Assembly (NCBI GenBank): GCA_029267335.1
Contig: JAJUJC010000002.1
Location: forward strand, 186,001-250,000
DNA: 64,000 bases
Origin: Intestinibacillus massiliensis
GTDB taxonomy: Bacteria; Bacillota; Clostridia; Oscillospirales; Butyricicoccaceae
Direction of reading: 5' to 3'
Translations under genes and position numbers: made by a program
Notes under the pieces: model-generated
Databases searched by the model: none
Seen by the model: only the letters and a program-made list of their open reading frames with translations
What the model was told of the DNA's origin: nothing
In this document: positions 16,464 to 24,763 of the stretch, in pieces
Position numbering within the stretch: position 1 is the first letter of the stretch
Layout of the letters: every line of letters starts with the position of its first letter

Positions 16464-17447
16464 ATGAGGCGTTTTGTGCGTATCCTGCGCCGCTGGACGC
16501 TGATGGCGGTCGTGCTCACGCTCGCCGTCACCCTTGGACTGTATGCCTACCGCACGGCGTTCGGTTATACCTATGACGACAGTCTCAAGGGCGCAGATCT
16601 TGCCGCGAATGTCACGCCCGATACCGGCGTGACCAACATTGCGCTCTTTGGCGTAGACACGCGTACAGTCGACATCGGCACGCGCTCGGATACCATGATG
16701 GTGCTGACGGTCGACAACAAGCGACACAAGCTCAAGCTGACCAGTCTGATGCGTGACAGCCGCGTCGAGGTCGAGGGGCACGGCGAGGACAAGCTGTGCC
16801 ACGCCTACGCCTACGGCGGCCCCAAGCTCGCCATCCGCGCGATCAACCGCAACTTCGGCATGGACATTCAGGACTATGTCACGGTCGATTTCGGGCAGAT
16901 GAAGACGCTGGTCGACGCGGTCGGCGGCGTGTGGATCGACGTTTCCGAAAAGGAACGCGTCGAGGCCAACAAGTTCATCAAGGCATACCAGAAGGAAAAG
17001 GGCGTGCCCAAGGACGAACGCACCCCGATCGAGCAGTCCGGCTATCAGCACCTGAACGGCGTGCAGGCGATGTGCTATGCACGCATCCGCAAGGGCGGCA
17101 CGGGCGACGACTGGGGACGCGTGGAGCGGCAGTCGGTCGTGCTGAATGCGATGTTTGCACAGGTCAAAAACCTGTCTACGGGCGAGCTGGTCTCGCTCAT
17201 GCAGACCATGATGGACGATGTGACGACCAGCCTGTCCCCGACAGAGCTGATGCCCCTCGCGCTCGGCGCGGTCAAGGGCGGCATGCCCGAACTGGTCCAT
17301 ACCCGCGTGCCGGTCGACGGCGCATGGGAGTATTCGTCCTCCGGACAGTACATCGTTTACGATCTCGCGCAGGCGTCCGATGCGCTGCACGCGTTCGTCT
17401 ACGACGATATTCTGCCGGTTTCCGCCACGCATACCGCCGCATCATAA
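16464..17447 (+). CDS. LytR-CpsA-Psr (LCP) family cell-wall ligase
   Basis: LCP proteins transfer wall teichoic acid or other glycopolymers from lipid carriers to peptidoglycan. The 327-residue protein has one N-terminal membrane anchor (residues about 11-29), then the extracellular LCP domain with NIALFGVDTR, RSDTMMVLTV, LTSLMRDSRV and CYARIRKGGTGDDWGRVERQ. Arg and Asp residues in these motifs bind the polyprenyl phosphate. The final residues are variable. It starts 8 bp after pyk, with a weak ribosome site, suggesting coupling. A terminator follows at 17457. Confidence 0.93.
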   Translation: MRRFVRILRRWTLMAVVLTLAVTLGLYAYRTAFGYTYDDSLKGADLAANVTPDTGVTNIALFGVDTRTVDIGTRSDTMMVLTVDNKRHKLKLTSLMRDSRVEVEGHGEDKLCHAYAYGGPKLAIRAINRNFGMDIQDYVTVDFGQMKTLVDAVGGVWIDVSEKERVEANKFIKAYQKEKGVPKDERTPIEQSGYQHLNGVQAMCYARIRKGGTGDDWGRVERQSVVLNAMFAQVKNLSTGELVSLMQTMMDDVTTSLSPTELMPLALGAVKGGMPELVHTRVPVDGAWEYSSSGQYIVYDLAQASDALHAFVYDDILPVSATHTAAS

Positions 17448-17456
17448 AGAGAATGC

Positions 17457-17488
17457 AAAAGGAGACACGCTTTGCCGTGTCTCCTTTT
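17457..17488 (+). terminator. Terminator of the pyk-LCP operon
   Basis: AAAAGGAGACACG (17457-17469) pairs with CGTGTCTCCTTTT (17476-17488) and is followed by more T. Confidence 0.9.
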
Positions 17489-17512
17489 TTGCGTCGGTAT
17501 TTATTTTTTCTA

Positions 17513-17541
17513 TGGACGAACACGGAAGAATATGGTACGAT
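17513..17541 (+). promoter_or_regulatory. Promoter for the pyrophosphatase gene
   Basis: TGGACG (17513-17518), 17 bp spacer, TACGAT (17536-17541), 30 bp before the start codon. The boxes are partial matches. Confidence 0.45.
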
Positions 17542-17571
17542 GATTTTATCGAAAGAGAAGGTGATTGTATA

Positions 17572-18204
17572 ATGAATATCTGGCATGATATCAGCCCGGA
17601 GAGCATTTCCGCCGAGGCGTTTATGGCGGTCATCGAAATCCCTGCGGGCAGCAAAAAGAAGTATGAACTTGATAAGAAAACCGGTTTGCTGCGTCTGGAT
17701 CGTATTCTCTATACCTCGACGCATTATCCGGCGAACTACGGCTTCATTCCGCGCACCTACGCCGACGATGGTGACCCGCTCGACGTGCTCGTGCTGTGCT
17801 CGGAAACGCTCGATCCCCTCGTCATGGTCGAGTGCTACCCCATCGGTGTCATTCGCATGATCGACGACGACGAGGTCGACGACAAGATTATCGCCATTCC
17901 CGCCGACGACCCGACGTGGAATTTCTATAAGGACATTGACCAACTCCCGCCCCATGTTGCCAACGAGATCGCGCACTTCTTTGAAGTGTACAAGGGACTG
18001 GAGCACACCCATACCACAACGTCGGATGCGCTCATGCGCAAGGAGGCGGAGGACGTCATCCGCGACTGTATGGAGCGTTATCAGGTGCACTTTTGCGGGA
18101 AACGTCCCTCTAAAGAGCGCCGCGGCAAGCCCAAACTGCCCTACAAGCCCGACGCACCGGAAGCGGCGCCGCTCGACACGATCGTGCCGGCGGTCGAGGA
18201 ATAA
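17572..18204 (+). CDS. ppa: Inorganic pyrophosphatase, family I
   Basis: The enzyme hydrolyses pyrophosphate to phosphate and pulls biosynthetic reactions forward. The family I signature DGDPLDVLVL, with three metal-binding aspartates, is present, together with EIPAGSKKKYELDKKTG near the N-terminus, YPANYGFIPRTYADD and DPTWNFYKDIDQLP. At 210 residues it is longer than the E. coli enzyme because of a C-terminal tail rich in Lys and Pro. ATG at 17572 follows GAAGGTG. It is monocistronic between two terminators. Confidence 0.95.
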   Translation: MNIWHDISPESISAEAFMAVIEIPAGSKKKYELDKKTGLLRLDRILYTSTHYPANYGFIPRTYADDGDPLDVLVLCSETLDPLVMVECYPIGVIRMIDDDEVDDKIIAIPADDPTWNFYKDIDQLPPHVANEIAHFFEVYKGLEHTHTTTSDALMRKEAEDVIRDCMERYQVHFCGKRPSKERRGKPKLPYKPDAPEAAPLDTIVPAVEE

Positions 18205-18242
18205 ACGCCGCCATCCCGTGTAGTGCCTGCTTTTTTGCACGC

Positions 18243-18289
18243 AAAAGGGCGTGCAGTCTGTCGATCGCAGACCGCACGCCCTTTTTTTG
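18243..18289. terminator. Bidirectional terminator between ppa and the GGDEF gene
   Basis: AAAAGGGCGTGC-A-GTCTG (18243-18260) pairs with CAGAC-C-GCACGCCCTTTT, with one mismatch and a T-rich flank. The neighbouring genes converge on it. Confidence 0.85.
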
Positions 18290-18293
18290 TGTC

Positions 18294-20198
18294 TTAAAAT
18301 TCTCCGTAGATCATAAAGCCGTTTTTGCCGCTGTGCTTGGTGTGATAAAGCGCCACGTCCGCGTGGCGGTACAGCGTTTCAAAGACGCCGCCCGATGCGG
18401 TCGACAGCGCGACGCCGATGCTTGCGGACAGGGGGATCTCCTGCCCCTCGAAAACCACGGTCTGCGAGAGAGCCGTGACCAGCTTCGCTGCCTTTTGTGC
18501 GGCGAGGTCGCGGCTCGAAAGCGCCAGCAGCGCGGCAAATTCGTCGCCGCCGATGCGCCCGATGATGTCGCTATCCCGCAGCGAGTTTGCCAACGTGTGC
18601 GCAAAGGCGATGATCGCAAAGTCACCCGCCGCATGTCCGAAGCGGTCATTTATCCCCTTGAAGTTGTCGATGTCAATGATAAAGAACGCGTAGGCATGCA
18701 GCGGAACCATACTGAGCGCCTCACGCATGTGCTCCTCGGTTGCCATTTTGTCGTACAGTCCGGTCATCGCGTCGCGCTGCATCTGGTCGAGCAGATGGGT
18801 CTCCTGCCGCTTTTCCGCGTCGATATTCTGCTGATAGGTGAGCAGGTGGATCGAGCCGTCTTGCTCCCAACGCAGGATGCGCGCTATGATGCGCATCCAA
18901 CCGTAATGCTCGCCGTCGCTCGTCATGATCGCGTCGTAGCGCAGGGAGTTGATGCCGCTGTCATAGGCGGTGAGGATGCTTTGGGGTGAGAACAGCCGCA
19001 GGTAGCCGTCCCGGAACTCGGGTTGGAGCTGCCCCTCGCACAGGATGGGCAGCAGCTCGCTGTAGGGCATAGCCGGATTGAGTCCGAGCTTGCGAAAATG
19101 CGCCATGCTGCATTCGTTTGACACGCGGTCATGGGTGATATCAATGTCCACAATACTTTCAAACATTTCCGCCGTTGCGCGCTCAAAGAAGCTGCGGCTT
19201 GCGCGCGCCGCCTCTTCGGTCAACGCGATGATACGCTTGTTATAGTAGCGCAGCGCCGCCGTGATGGTTGCGAGCACGCCGACCATGACTGCCAGCGCGA
19301 GCGCGATGCCCGCGTACATGCGCTGCCGCAGCGCGTGGATGACGGGTGTGGTGTCGTTTTCCACGACCAGATACCACGCAAGCCCCGGAATATAGCGCGA
19401 GCCGATGTAGATGCGTCCCAACTCGGTCTCATCCCAGAAAAACTTGGCGCCCGCCTGAGAATGCAGCAGTTTTTGCGTACTTTCCGCGCTGCCGGTGACC
19501 TCGGAAAGCCGCACGTTGTCCGACGAGCCGTGATCGGTCGAAAGCTGCACATTGCCGTCGTGTGAGACCAGAAATGCGCGCACATCAAAGCGTTTTTCGT
19601 AGCTTGCAAGCAACGTCTGCATCGTGTCCATGCGCAGACCCACGCCGATGACGCCGAGCGCCTGACCCTGCGCGCTGTTCAGGCGGGCGGTGACGAACAC
19701 GGTCTTGGCGTTCGCGGAGATCGGATCATCCGCGATCTGGATCTTCCACACCGCGCCGGAGGACAGAAAATCGTAATACCATGCGTTTTTCGGATCTTTG
19801 GGATCGAGCGATTTTGCCGCGCTGCCGTAATAGTAGTAGCGGTTGGTGACGGACGACACAAAAAACACAGAGGAATAGCCATAGCGCGCATGATAGCCCT
19901 GCAAATAGTCGCGCAGGGTGTCCGCAAAGGCGGGATCGTCGCTCCGCGCGGTCTCCTGCTCCATGAAAGAGCGCAACAGGGTGTCGTTTGCCATGGACTG
20001 CACGACCGTGATGGGGCGCGCGAGCATGGAGTCGAGCTGATAATAGATGCCCTCGCTCGCGAGGGAAGAAACCTCCTCCGCGTGCTGGGTATAGGTCTTA
20101 AAATAGGCGTGATACAGCGTCGCGACCGTCGCGGCAAAGCCGATCAGGATAATCGCGCAGACAAGTGCATAGGTACGCAGTTGAACTTTTTGTCGCAT
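18294..20198 (-). CDS. Membrane-bound diguanylate cyclase with dCache-type sensor
   Basis: This 634-residue protein probably makes the second messenger cyclic di-GMP. It has an N-terminal membrane helix (about 10-30) and an extracytoplasmic Cache-type sensor (about 35-280, with VFFVSSVTNRYYYYGS and GVIGVGLRMD). A second helix, a PAS-like linker and a C-terminal GGDEF domain follow. The active-site GGDEF is residues 550-554 and the RDSD product-inhibition (I) site is 541-544, both intact. ATG at 20196-20198 is preceded by AAGGAGCC. An extended -10 promoter (TGGTATAAT, box 20291-20296) lies upstream. No other c-di-GMP gene is in view. Confidence 0.93.
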   Translation of the reverse strand: MRQKVQLRTYALVCAIILIGFAATVATLYHAYFKTYTQHAEEVSSLASEGIYYQLDSMLARPITVVQSMANDTLLRSFMEQETARSDDPAFADTLRDYLQGYHARYGYSSVFFVSSVTNRYYYYGSAAKSLDPKDPKNAWYYDFLSSGAVWKIQIADDPISANAKTVFVTARLNSAQGQALGVIGVGLRMDTMQTLLASYEKRFDVRAFLVSHDGNVQLSTDHGSSDNVRLSEVTGSAESTQKLLHSQAGAKFFWDETELGRIYIGSRYIPGLAWYLVVENDTTPVIHALRQRMYAGIALALAVMVGVLATITAALRYYNKRIIALTEEAARASRSFFERATAEMFESIVDIDITHDRVSNECSMAHFRKLGLNPAMPYSELLPILCEGQLQPEFRDGYLRLFSPQSILTAYDSGINSLRYDAIMTSDGEHYGWMRIIARILRWEQDGSIHLLTYQQNIDAEKRQETHLLDQMQRDAMTGLYDKMATEEHMREALSMVPLHAYAFFIIDIDNFKGINDRFGHAAGDFAIIAFAHTLANSLRDSDIIGRIGGDEFAALLALSSRDLAAQKAAKLVTALSQTVVFEGQEIPLSASIGVALSTASGGVFETLYRHADVALYHTKHSGKNGFMIYGEF

Positions 20199-20571
20199 AG
20201 TTGGGAGGCTCCTTCCACTCCATCGCCGGCTGCACCCGGAGTATTTTGTCACCTGTCATCATGCCGGTGCATGTGCAGGAGAATAGTAATATTATACCAT
20301 GCACCGCGTCAAGAAAGATAGTCTCGGTTACAATGAAAACGAGCAAAAACACGGAAAAACATATAATTTTGTTAATAATATCCAGATAAAATGACCTAAA
20401 AATGTGAACTATGACAAAAATATCGCACAAAAGTGACAAAATAAAAATAATTTAGGAAATATTAGAACATTATGCAACCAAAAGTTGCAGAAAATATACA
20501 AAAATTCCACTTAAAGCAACAAAAAAAGACCACCAAAAGCGGGCAGAGTTCGCTCTTGGTGGTCTTGGGCG
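20199..20571. other. AT-rich non-coding region
   Basis: About 370 bp between two leftward genes. It holds the promoter of the GGDEF gene and, at 20525-20566, the terminator of the threonine aldolase gene. The stretch 20310-20520 is strikingly AT-rich compared with the surroundings. No gene with a ribosome site was found in it. Confidence 0.6.
20525..20566 (-). terminator. Terminator of the threonine aldolase gene
   Basis: Read on the minus strand AAGACCACCAAGAGCG pairs with the matching CGCTTTTGGTGGTCTT and is followed by a run of T, a few bases past the stop codon. Confidence 0.88.
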
Positions 20572-21609
20572 TTATAGCAGCGTGCGCAGGATGGCGAGCA
20601 GCGCGTCGACATCATCCGGCGTGGTCGACCAGCTTGTGGCGAAGCGCACGACCGTGTGCGTGTCGTCATATTTTTCCCAGAAGCCGAAGGCGACCTGGGA
20701 GCGCAGGTGGTCGAGCAGTTCGTTTGGCAGGATGAGGAACTGCTGGTTCGTCGGGGAGGGACGGAAGAACGTGCAGCCGAGATCGGCAAAGCCGCGCTTC
20801 ATGCGCTCCGCCATGTCGATCGCGTGGCGGCTGATGCGAAAGTACAGCTCGTCGGTGAACAGCGTGTCGAATTGCAGCCCGAGCAGCCGCCCCTTGGCGA
20901 GCAGCGCGCCGTGCTGCTTCATGATGCTGAAAAAGTGCGTGGGTGCATTGCCGCGCGGGAAAATGACCGCTTCGCCGCACAGCGCGCCGACCTTGGTGCC
21001 GCCGACATAGAACACATCGGTCAGGGCGGCGATGTCACGCAGTGTGACGTCCGTGTCGAGGCTCGCCAGACCGTAGCCCAGCCGCGCGCCGTCGAGGAAA
21101 AGCGGCAGACCGTGTGCGCGGCACACCTCATGCAGCGCAGTCAGCTCCGCGTGGGAATAGAGCGTGCCGTACTCGGTCGGGTGGGACACATAGACCATGC
21201 CCGGGCACACAACATGGTCGCGATTGTCGTCCGCGGCGTAGTCGCGCAGAAAGGCTTCGAGCGTCGCTGCGTCTAGCTTGCCGTCGCGCTCGGGCAGGGG
21301 GAGCACCTTGTGACCGGTGTATTCGATCGCGCCTGCCTCGTGCCCTGCAATGTGACCGGTTGCGGCGCACACCACGCCCAGATAGGGCGACAGCATCGCC
21401 GCGATGACGGTCGCGTTGGTCTGCGTGCCGCCCGACAGAAAATAAACGTCCGCCTCGGGGCAGCCGCACGCGGCGCGCAGCTTGTCACGCGCGCTCGCGC
21501 AGTAGTCGTCAAAGCCGTAGCCTGTCTGCGGCTCGAGGTTGGTTTCGAGCAGGCGGCGCAGGATGGCCTCGTGCGCGCCCGTGGTGTAGTCGCTTGCGAA
21601 GGATAACAT
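20572..21609 (-). CDS. ltaE: Low-specificity threonine aldolase / beta-eliminating lyase
   Basis: This PLP enzyme cleaves L-threonine or allo-threonine to glycine and acetaldehyde. The 345-residue protein starts FASDYTTGAHEAIL, has the PLP-contact regions YFLSGGTQTNATV and LFLDGARLGYGL, and the Schiff-base lysine in DVFYVGGTKVGAL. ATG at 21607-21609 follows a GGAG site; an upstream in-frame start would overlap the promoter. The promoter has an extended -10 (TGGTATACT, box 21642-21647). It is monocistronic. Confidence 0.93.
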   Translation of the reverse strand: MLSFASDYTTGAHEAILRRLLETNLEPQTGYGFDDYCASARDKLRAACGCPEADVYFLSGGTQTNATVIAAMLSPYLGVVCAATGHIAGHEAGAIEYTGHKVLPLPERDGKLDAATLEAFLRDYAADDNRDHVVCPGMVYVSHPTEYGTLYSHAELTALHEVCRAHGLPLFLDGARLGYGLASLDTDVTLRDIAALTDVFYVGGTKVGALCGEAVIFPRGNAPTHFFSIMKQHGALLAKGRLLGLQFDTLFTDELYFRISRHAIDMAERMKRGFADLGCTFFRPSPTNQQFLILPNELLDHLRSQVAFGFWEKYDDTHTVVRFATSWSTTPDDVDALLAILRTLL

Positions 21610-21668
21610 GTTGTCCGCTCCTTTTTTTGGTGATATAGTTGAGTATACCACCCGCACGGCGTGCGCGT

Positions 21669-22403
21669 CTATACCCGACCGCGCATGAGCTGCTCGACGT
21701 AGGCGCTGGCGGGGGCGGCGCGCAGCTCGTCCGGCGTGCCGTATTGCGCAACCGTGCCCGCCTCGATAACGAGCACATGCGTGCCCAGCCGCAGCGCTTC
21801 CGACATGTCGTGCGTGACGAACAGGATGGTGATGCCGGTCTGCGCATGGATGCGCGCGAGTTCCTCCTGCAGCTGTGCGCGGGTCAGCTCATCGACCGCG
21901 CCGAACGGCTCGTCCATGAGCAGGATGTCGGGCGAGGCGGCGAGGGAGCGCGCGATGCCGACGCGCTGCTGCTGTCCGCCGGAAAGCGCATCGGGATAGC
22001 GCGGCAGCAGCGATTCGTCCAGCCCGACGATGCCGAGCCACTTGCGCACCGCTGCAGCCGTGCGCGCGCGGTCGCGTCCGTTGAGCAGATTGGGGACGTA
22101 GGCGATGTTCTGCTCGACGGTCATGTGCGGGAAGAGCACACTCCCCTGAATGGCATAGCCCGTGTTGCGCCGCAGCTCGATGAGATTTTCCGTGCGGATG
22201 TCTCGACCGCGCACGAGCACCGTGCCGCCGTCGGGCGAGAGCAGCCCGTTCGTCAGCTTGAGCAGCGTGGTCTTGCCGCAGCCCGATGCGCCGACGATCG
22301 TGACGAATTCGCCCTGCTCGATGGTCAGGGAGAGCGCACGAATGACTTCCTGCTTCCCGTAAGACTTGGAAAGCGCCTGATATACGATTGCGGGAGTGCT
22401 CAT
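21669..22403 (-). CDS. OpuC-type osmoprotectant ABC transporter ATP-binding protein
   Basis: This 244-residue ATPase has Walker A GASGCGKTTLL, signature LSGGQQQRVGIARSL, Walker B ILLMDEPFGAVD and the switch His in FVTHD. Lys-Thr-Asn (LKLTNGLLSPDGG) and MDEPFGAVDELTR are typical of glycine betaine/carnitine/choline importers. It has no C-terminal CBS domains, unlike OpuCA of Bacillus. Its ATG overlaps the stop codon of the permease gene by 4 bp, so the two are coupled. AAGGAGGAAA precedes the start. Confidence 0.92.
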   Translation of the reverse strand: MSTPAIVYQALSKSYGKQEVIRALSLTIEQGEFVTIVGASGCGKTTLLKLTNGLLSPDGGTVLVRGRDIRTENLIELRRNTGYAIQGSVLFPHMTVEQNIAYVPNLLNGRDRARTAAAVRKWLGIVGLDESLLPRYPDALSGGQQQRVGIARSLAASPDILLMDEPFGAVDELTRAQLQEELARIHAQTGITILFVTHDMSEALRLGTHVLVIEAGTVAQYGTPDELRAAPASAYVEQLMRGRV

Positions 22404-23947
22404 GCGGTCTTTCCTCCTTCCGGAACCAGTCCTTGCGCGACAAGGAAAGCGTGTGCGACGGCAGCAGGCTCCTTGCCCATGCCCTCGACTTCGTAGTTCA
22501 TGCGTGCCATATCGTCGTCCGTGATGCGGTCGCTCAGCTTTTCGAGCAGCGGACGCAGGGACGGATGCGCGTCGAGCACCGCCTGCCGCACCACATTGCC
22601 GCAGCGGTAGGACGGATAGAAATTGCGGTCGTCGCGCAGCACCTTGACATCGGTCACGCTGAGCTGCCCGTCGGTCGTGAAGATGTTCATGACGTCGATC
22701 TTGTGGTCTGCGATCGCCTGATATTTGAGGCCGATGTCGAGGTCGACCGTCTTGCCGAACTTGAGCCCGTAGGCGCTGCACAGTGCGTTATAGCCGTCCT
22801 CGCGCTCGAAAAAATCGTACTCCGCGCCAAAGGTCAGTTGGGGCGCGATGGCCGCGAGGTCGGAATAGGTCTCGAGGTTGTACTTTTTCGCAACATCCGC
22901 GCGCACGACCATGCCGTAGGTGTTGTTGAAGCCGTACATGCCGACCCAGGTCATGCCGAGCGTGCTCTCATATGCGGACTGAAGCTGCGGGAACAGATTC
23001 TCGCCGTACAGCCCGTCGCGTTTCAGCACGACGTTCCAGCCCGTACCGGTGTATTCGGGATAGAGGTCGAACTCGCCCGCCACCATGCCGGGCTGGATAT
23101 TCGCGGTGCCGCCGCCTACGCCCGAGGTGATCTCGACCTTGAGGTCGCTCTCGTGTTCGATGTACTCCTTGAGCATTTCGCCAAGAATGTATTGCTCGGT
23201 CATGGGCTTGGTCGCGATGCGGATGACGCCTGTGTCATGCGGGAGCGCCATTGGCACGAGAATCGCCGCGATGACCGCGAGCGCGACTGCGGTGAACGCG
23301 GCACGGCGGCGCGGCGCACGCGCGCGGCGGCGTGTTGCGGCGCGTTCGAGCGCACCCAGTATGAAATCCGCGGCGAGCGCGAGCAGCGCGGTCAGCAGGC
23401 TGCCCGCGAGGGTGAGCGCCGTGTTGTTCGTGGTGATGCCGCGATAGATCGCGACACCTAGACCGCCTGCACCGATGAAGGACGCGATGCCCGCGAGCGC
23501 AATGGTCATTGTCACCATGCTGCGCACGCCCGCCAGAACAACCGGAAGCGCAAGCGGGAGCTTGATCTTCCATAGGATCTGCGCAGGGGTGCTGCCCATG
23601 CCCGCCGCCGCCTCGAGCAGCGCGGGCTCAACGCCCGTCAGACCCGCGTAGGTATTGCGCACCATCGGCAGCAGGGCATAGATGGTCAGTGCAATGACCG
23701 CAGTCGCGTTGCCGATGCCCGACAGCGGGATGAGAAAGCCCAGCAGCGAGATCGACGGGATCGTGTACACAAAGCTGACGATACCGAGGGTCAGCTTGGA
23801 TGCGCCGCGGTGCTCGCTGATGGCAATGCCGAGCGCGAGACCGACCACACACGCGATCGCACTCGACAGCAGCGAAATGCCGAGATGCTCGACAAGCAGC
23901 GCGAACAGCCAGTCGCCGCGCGCGGAAAAGAGGGTGAGAATGTCCAT
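22400..23947 (-). CDS. OpuC-type permease fused to substrate-binding protein
   Basis: A 515-residue fusion. Residues 1-205 are a permease with the EAA-type loop (LLEAAAGMGSTPAQILWKIKLPLALP). A basic linker and a membrane helix at about 217-235 follow. Residues 240-515 are an OpuAC/ProX-type binding domain (IRIATKPMTEQYILGEML, GEFDLYPEYTGTGW). It should import compatible solutes such as glycine betaine with the coupled ATPase. Fusions of this type are known in Firmicutes and Helicobacter. GGAGGC precedes ATG 23945-23947. It is divergent from a Crp/Fnr-family gene that may control it. Confidence 0.93.
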   Translation of the reverse strand: MDILTLFSARGDWLFALLVEHLGISLLSSAIACVVGLALGIAISEHRGASKLTLGIVSFVYTIPSISLLGFLIPLSGIGNATAVIALTIYALLPMVRNTYAGLTGVEPALLEAAAGMGSTPAQILWKIKLPLALPVVLAGVRSMVTMTIALAGIASFIGAGGLGVAIYRGITTNNTALTLAGSLLTALLALAADFILGALERAATRRRARAPRRRAAFTAVALAVIAAILVPMALPHDTGVIRIATKPMTEQYILGEMLKEYIEHESDLKVEITSGVGGGTANIQPGMVAGEFDLYPEYTGTGWNVVLKRDGLYGENLFPQLQSAYESTLGMTWVGMYGFNNTYGMVVRADVAKKYNLETYSDLAAIAPQLTFGAEYDFFEREDGYNALCSAYGLKFGKTVDLDIGLKYQAIADHKIDVMNIFTTDGQLSVTDVKVLRDDRNFYPSYRCGNVVRQAVLDAHPSLRPLLEKLSDRITDDDMARMNYEVEGMGKEPAAVAHAFLVAQGLVPEGGKTA

Positions 23948-23993
23948 GGAACGCCTCCTTCTGAAAAACCGCCGCACCGAAACGGCACGGGGC

Positions 23994-24023
23994 TTGACGA
24001 ATATAGTCACAGTATACTACTAT
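23994..24023 (+). promoter_or_regulatory. Promoter region for the Crp/Fnr gene, in divergent spacer
   Basis: TTGACG (23994-23999), 18 bp spacer, TACTAT (24018-24023). The minus-strand TATACT at 24011-24016 is a possible -10 for the transporter and overlaps it, so the two promoters may interfere. Confidence 0.4.
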
Positions 24024-24070
24024 AAAAACAAACCGTCTGTTTAATTTTCAACAGTGGGGGGAGGGTATCC

Positions 24071-24763
24071 ATGGAACAGGTGCTGGCATTGTGTAGCAAT
24101 ATCCCGCTGTTTGCGGGGGTGCGGCAGGACGCGCTGCCCGGTCTGCTCGCGTGTTTGCACGCGGAGGCACACACCTATGCACGGGGCGAGACCGTTGCGG
24201 CGAAGGGCGAGCGGTTTGACCGCATGGGCGTTGTGCTCAGGGGTCGCGTGAGCACGGTGTACGAGGATGCGTTTGGAGGGCGCAGCATCCTCGACACGGT
24301 CGAAGCGGGGCAGTTGTTCGGGGATGTATTCGGCTGTTCGTGCAGTCCGCACAGTCTGGTCGCAGTCATCGCCCAAACCGATGCGCTCGTGCTGCGGCTC
24401 GATACCGCGCGGGTGCTCGCACCCTGTGAACAGGGATGCACGGCGCATACCTGTCTGCCGCGCAATATGGTCGGTATCCTTGCGGAAAAGTATATCGCGC
24501 AGAACCGAAAAATGATCCACCTGTGCGGCCGCACGACACGGCGCAAGCTGCTGTCCTATTTGTCCGAATGCATGGACCGCGCGGGCGGCAATCCCTTTCC
24601 CGTGCCGTTTACCCAGCAGGAGCTTGCCGATTATCTGTTCCTCGACCGCAGCGGCCTGTCCACCGAGCTCAACAAGCTCAAAAAGGAGGGGCTGTTGCGC
24701 AGCGAGAACGGACAGTTCTCGCTGCAGGTGTCATCCTGCGTGGGCTACGACTGCGATGCTTGA
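24071..24763 (+). CDS. Crp/Fnr-family transcription regulator, second copy
   Basis: A 230-residue regulator with a cyclic-nucleotide-type barrel (RMGVVLRGRVSTVYED, EAGQLFGDVFG) and a C-terminal HTH (LADYLFLDRSGLSTELNKLKKEGLL). It carries Cys119-x3-Cys123-x2-His126-x-Cys128 before the dimer helix, and Cys8 and Cys28 near the N-terminus, in the same places as the copy at 7096. That suggests a bound metal or redox switch. GGGGGAGGG precedes the ATG. It is divergent from the osmoprotectant importer, its likely target. Its 3' end overlaps the end of the LysR gene by 19 bp. Confidence 0.88.
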   Translation: MEQVLALCSNIPLFAGVRQDALPGLLACLHAEAHTYARGETVAAKGERFDRMGVVLRGRVSTVYEDAFGGRSILDTVEAGQLFGDVFGCSCSPHSLVAVIAQTDALVLRLDTARVLAPCEQGCTAHTCLPRNMVGILAEKYIAQNRKMIHLCGRTTRRKLLSYLSECMDRAGGNPFPVPFTQQELADYLFLDRSGLSTELNKLKKEGLLRSENGQFSLQVSSCVGYDCDA

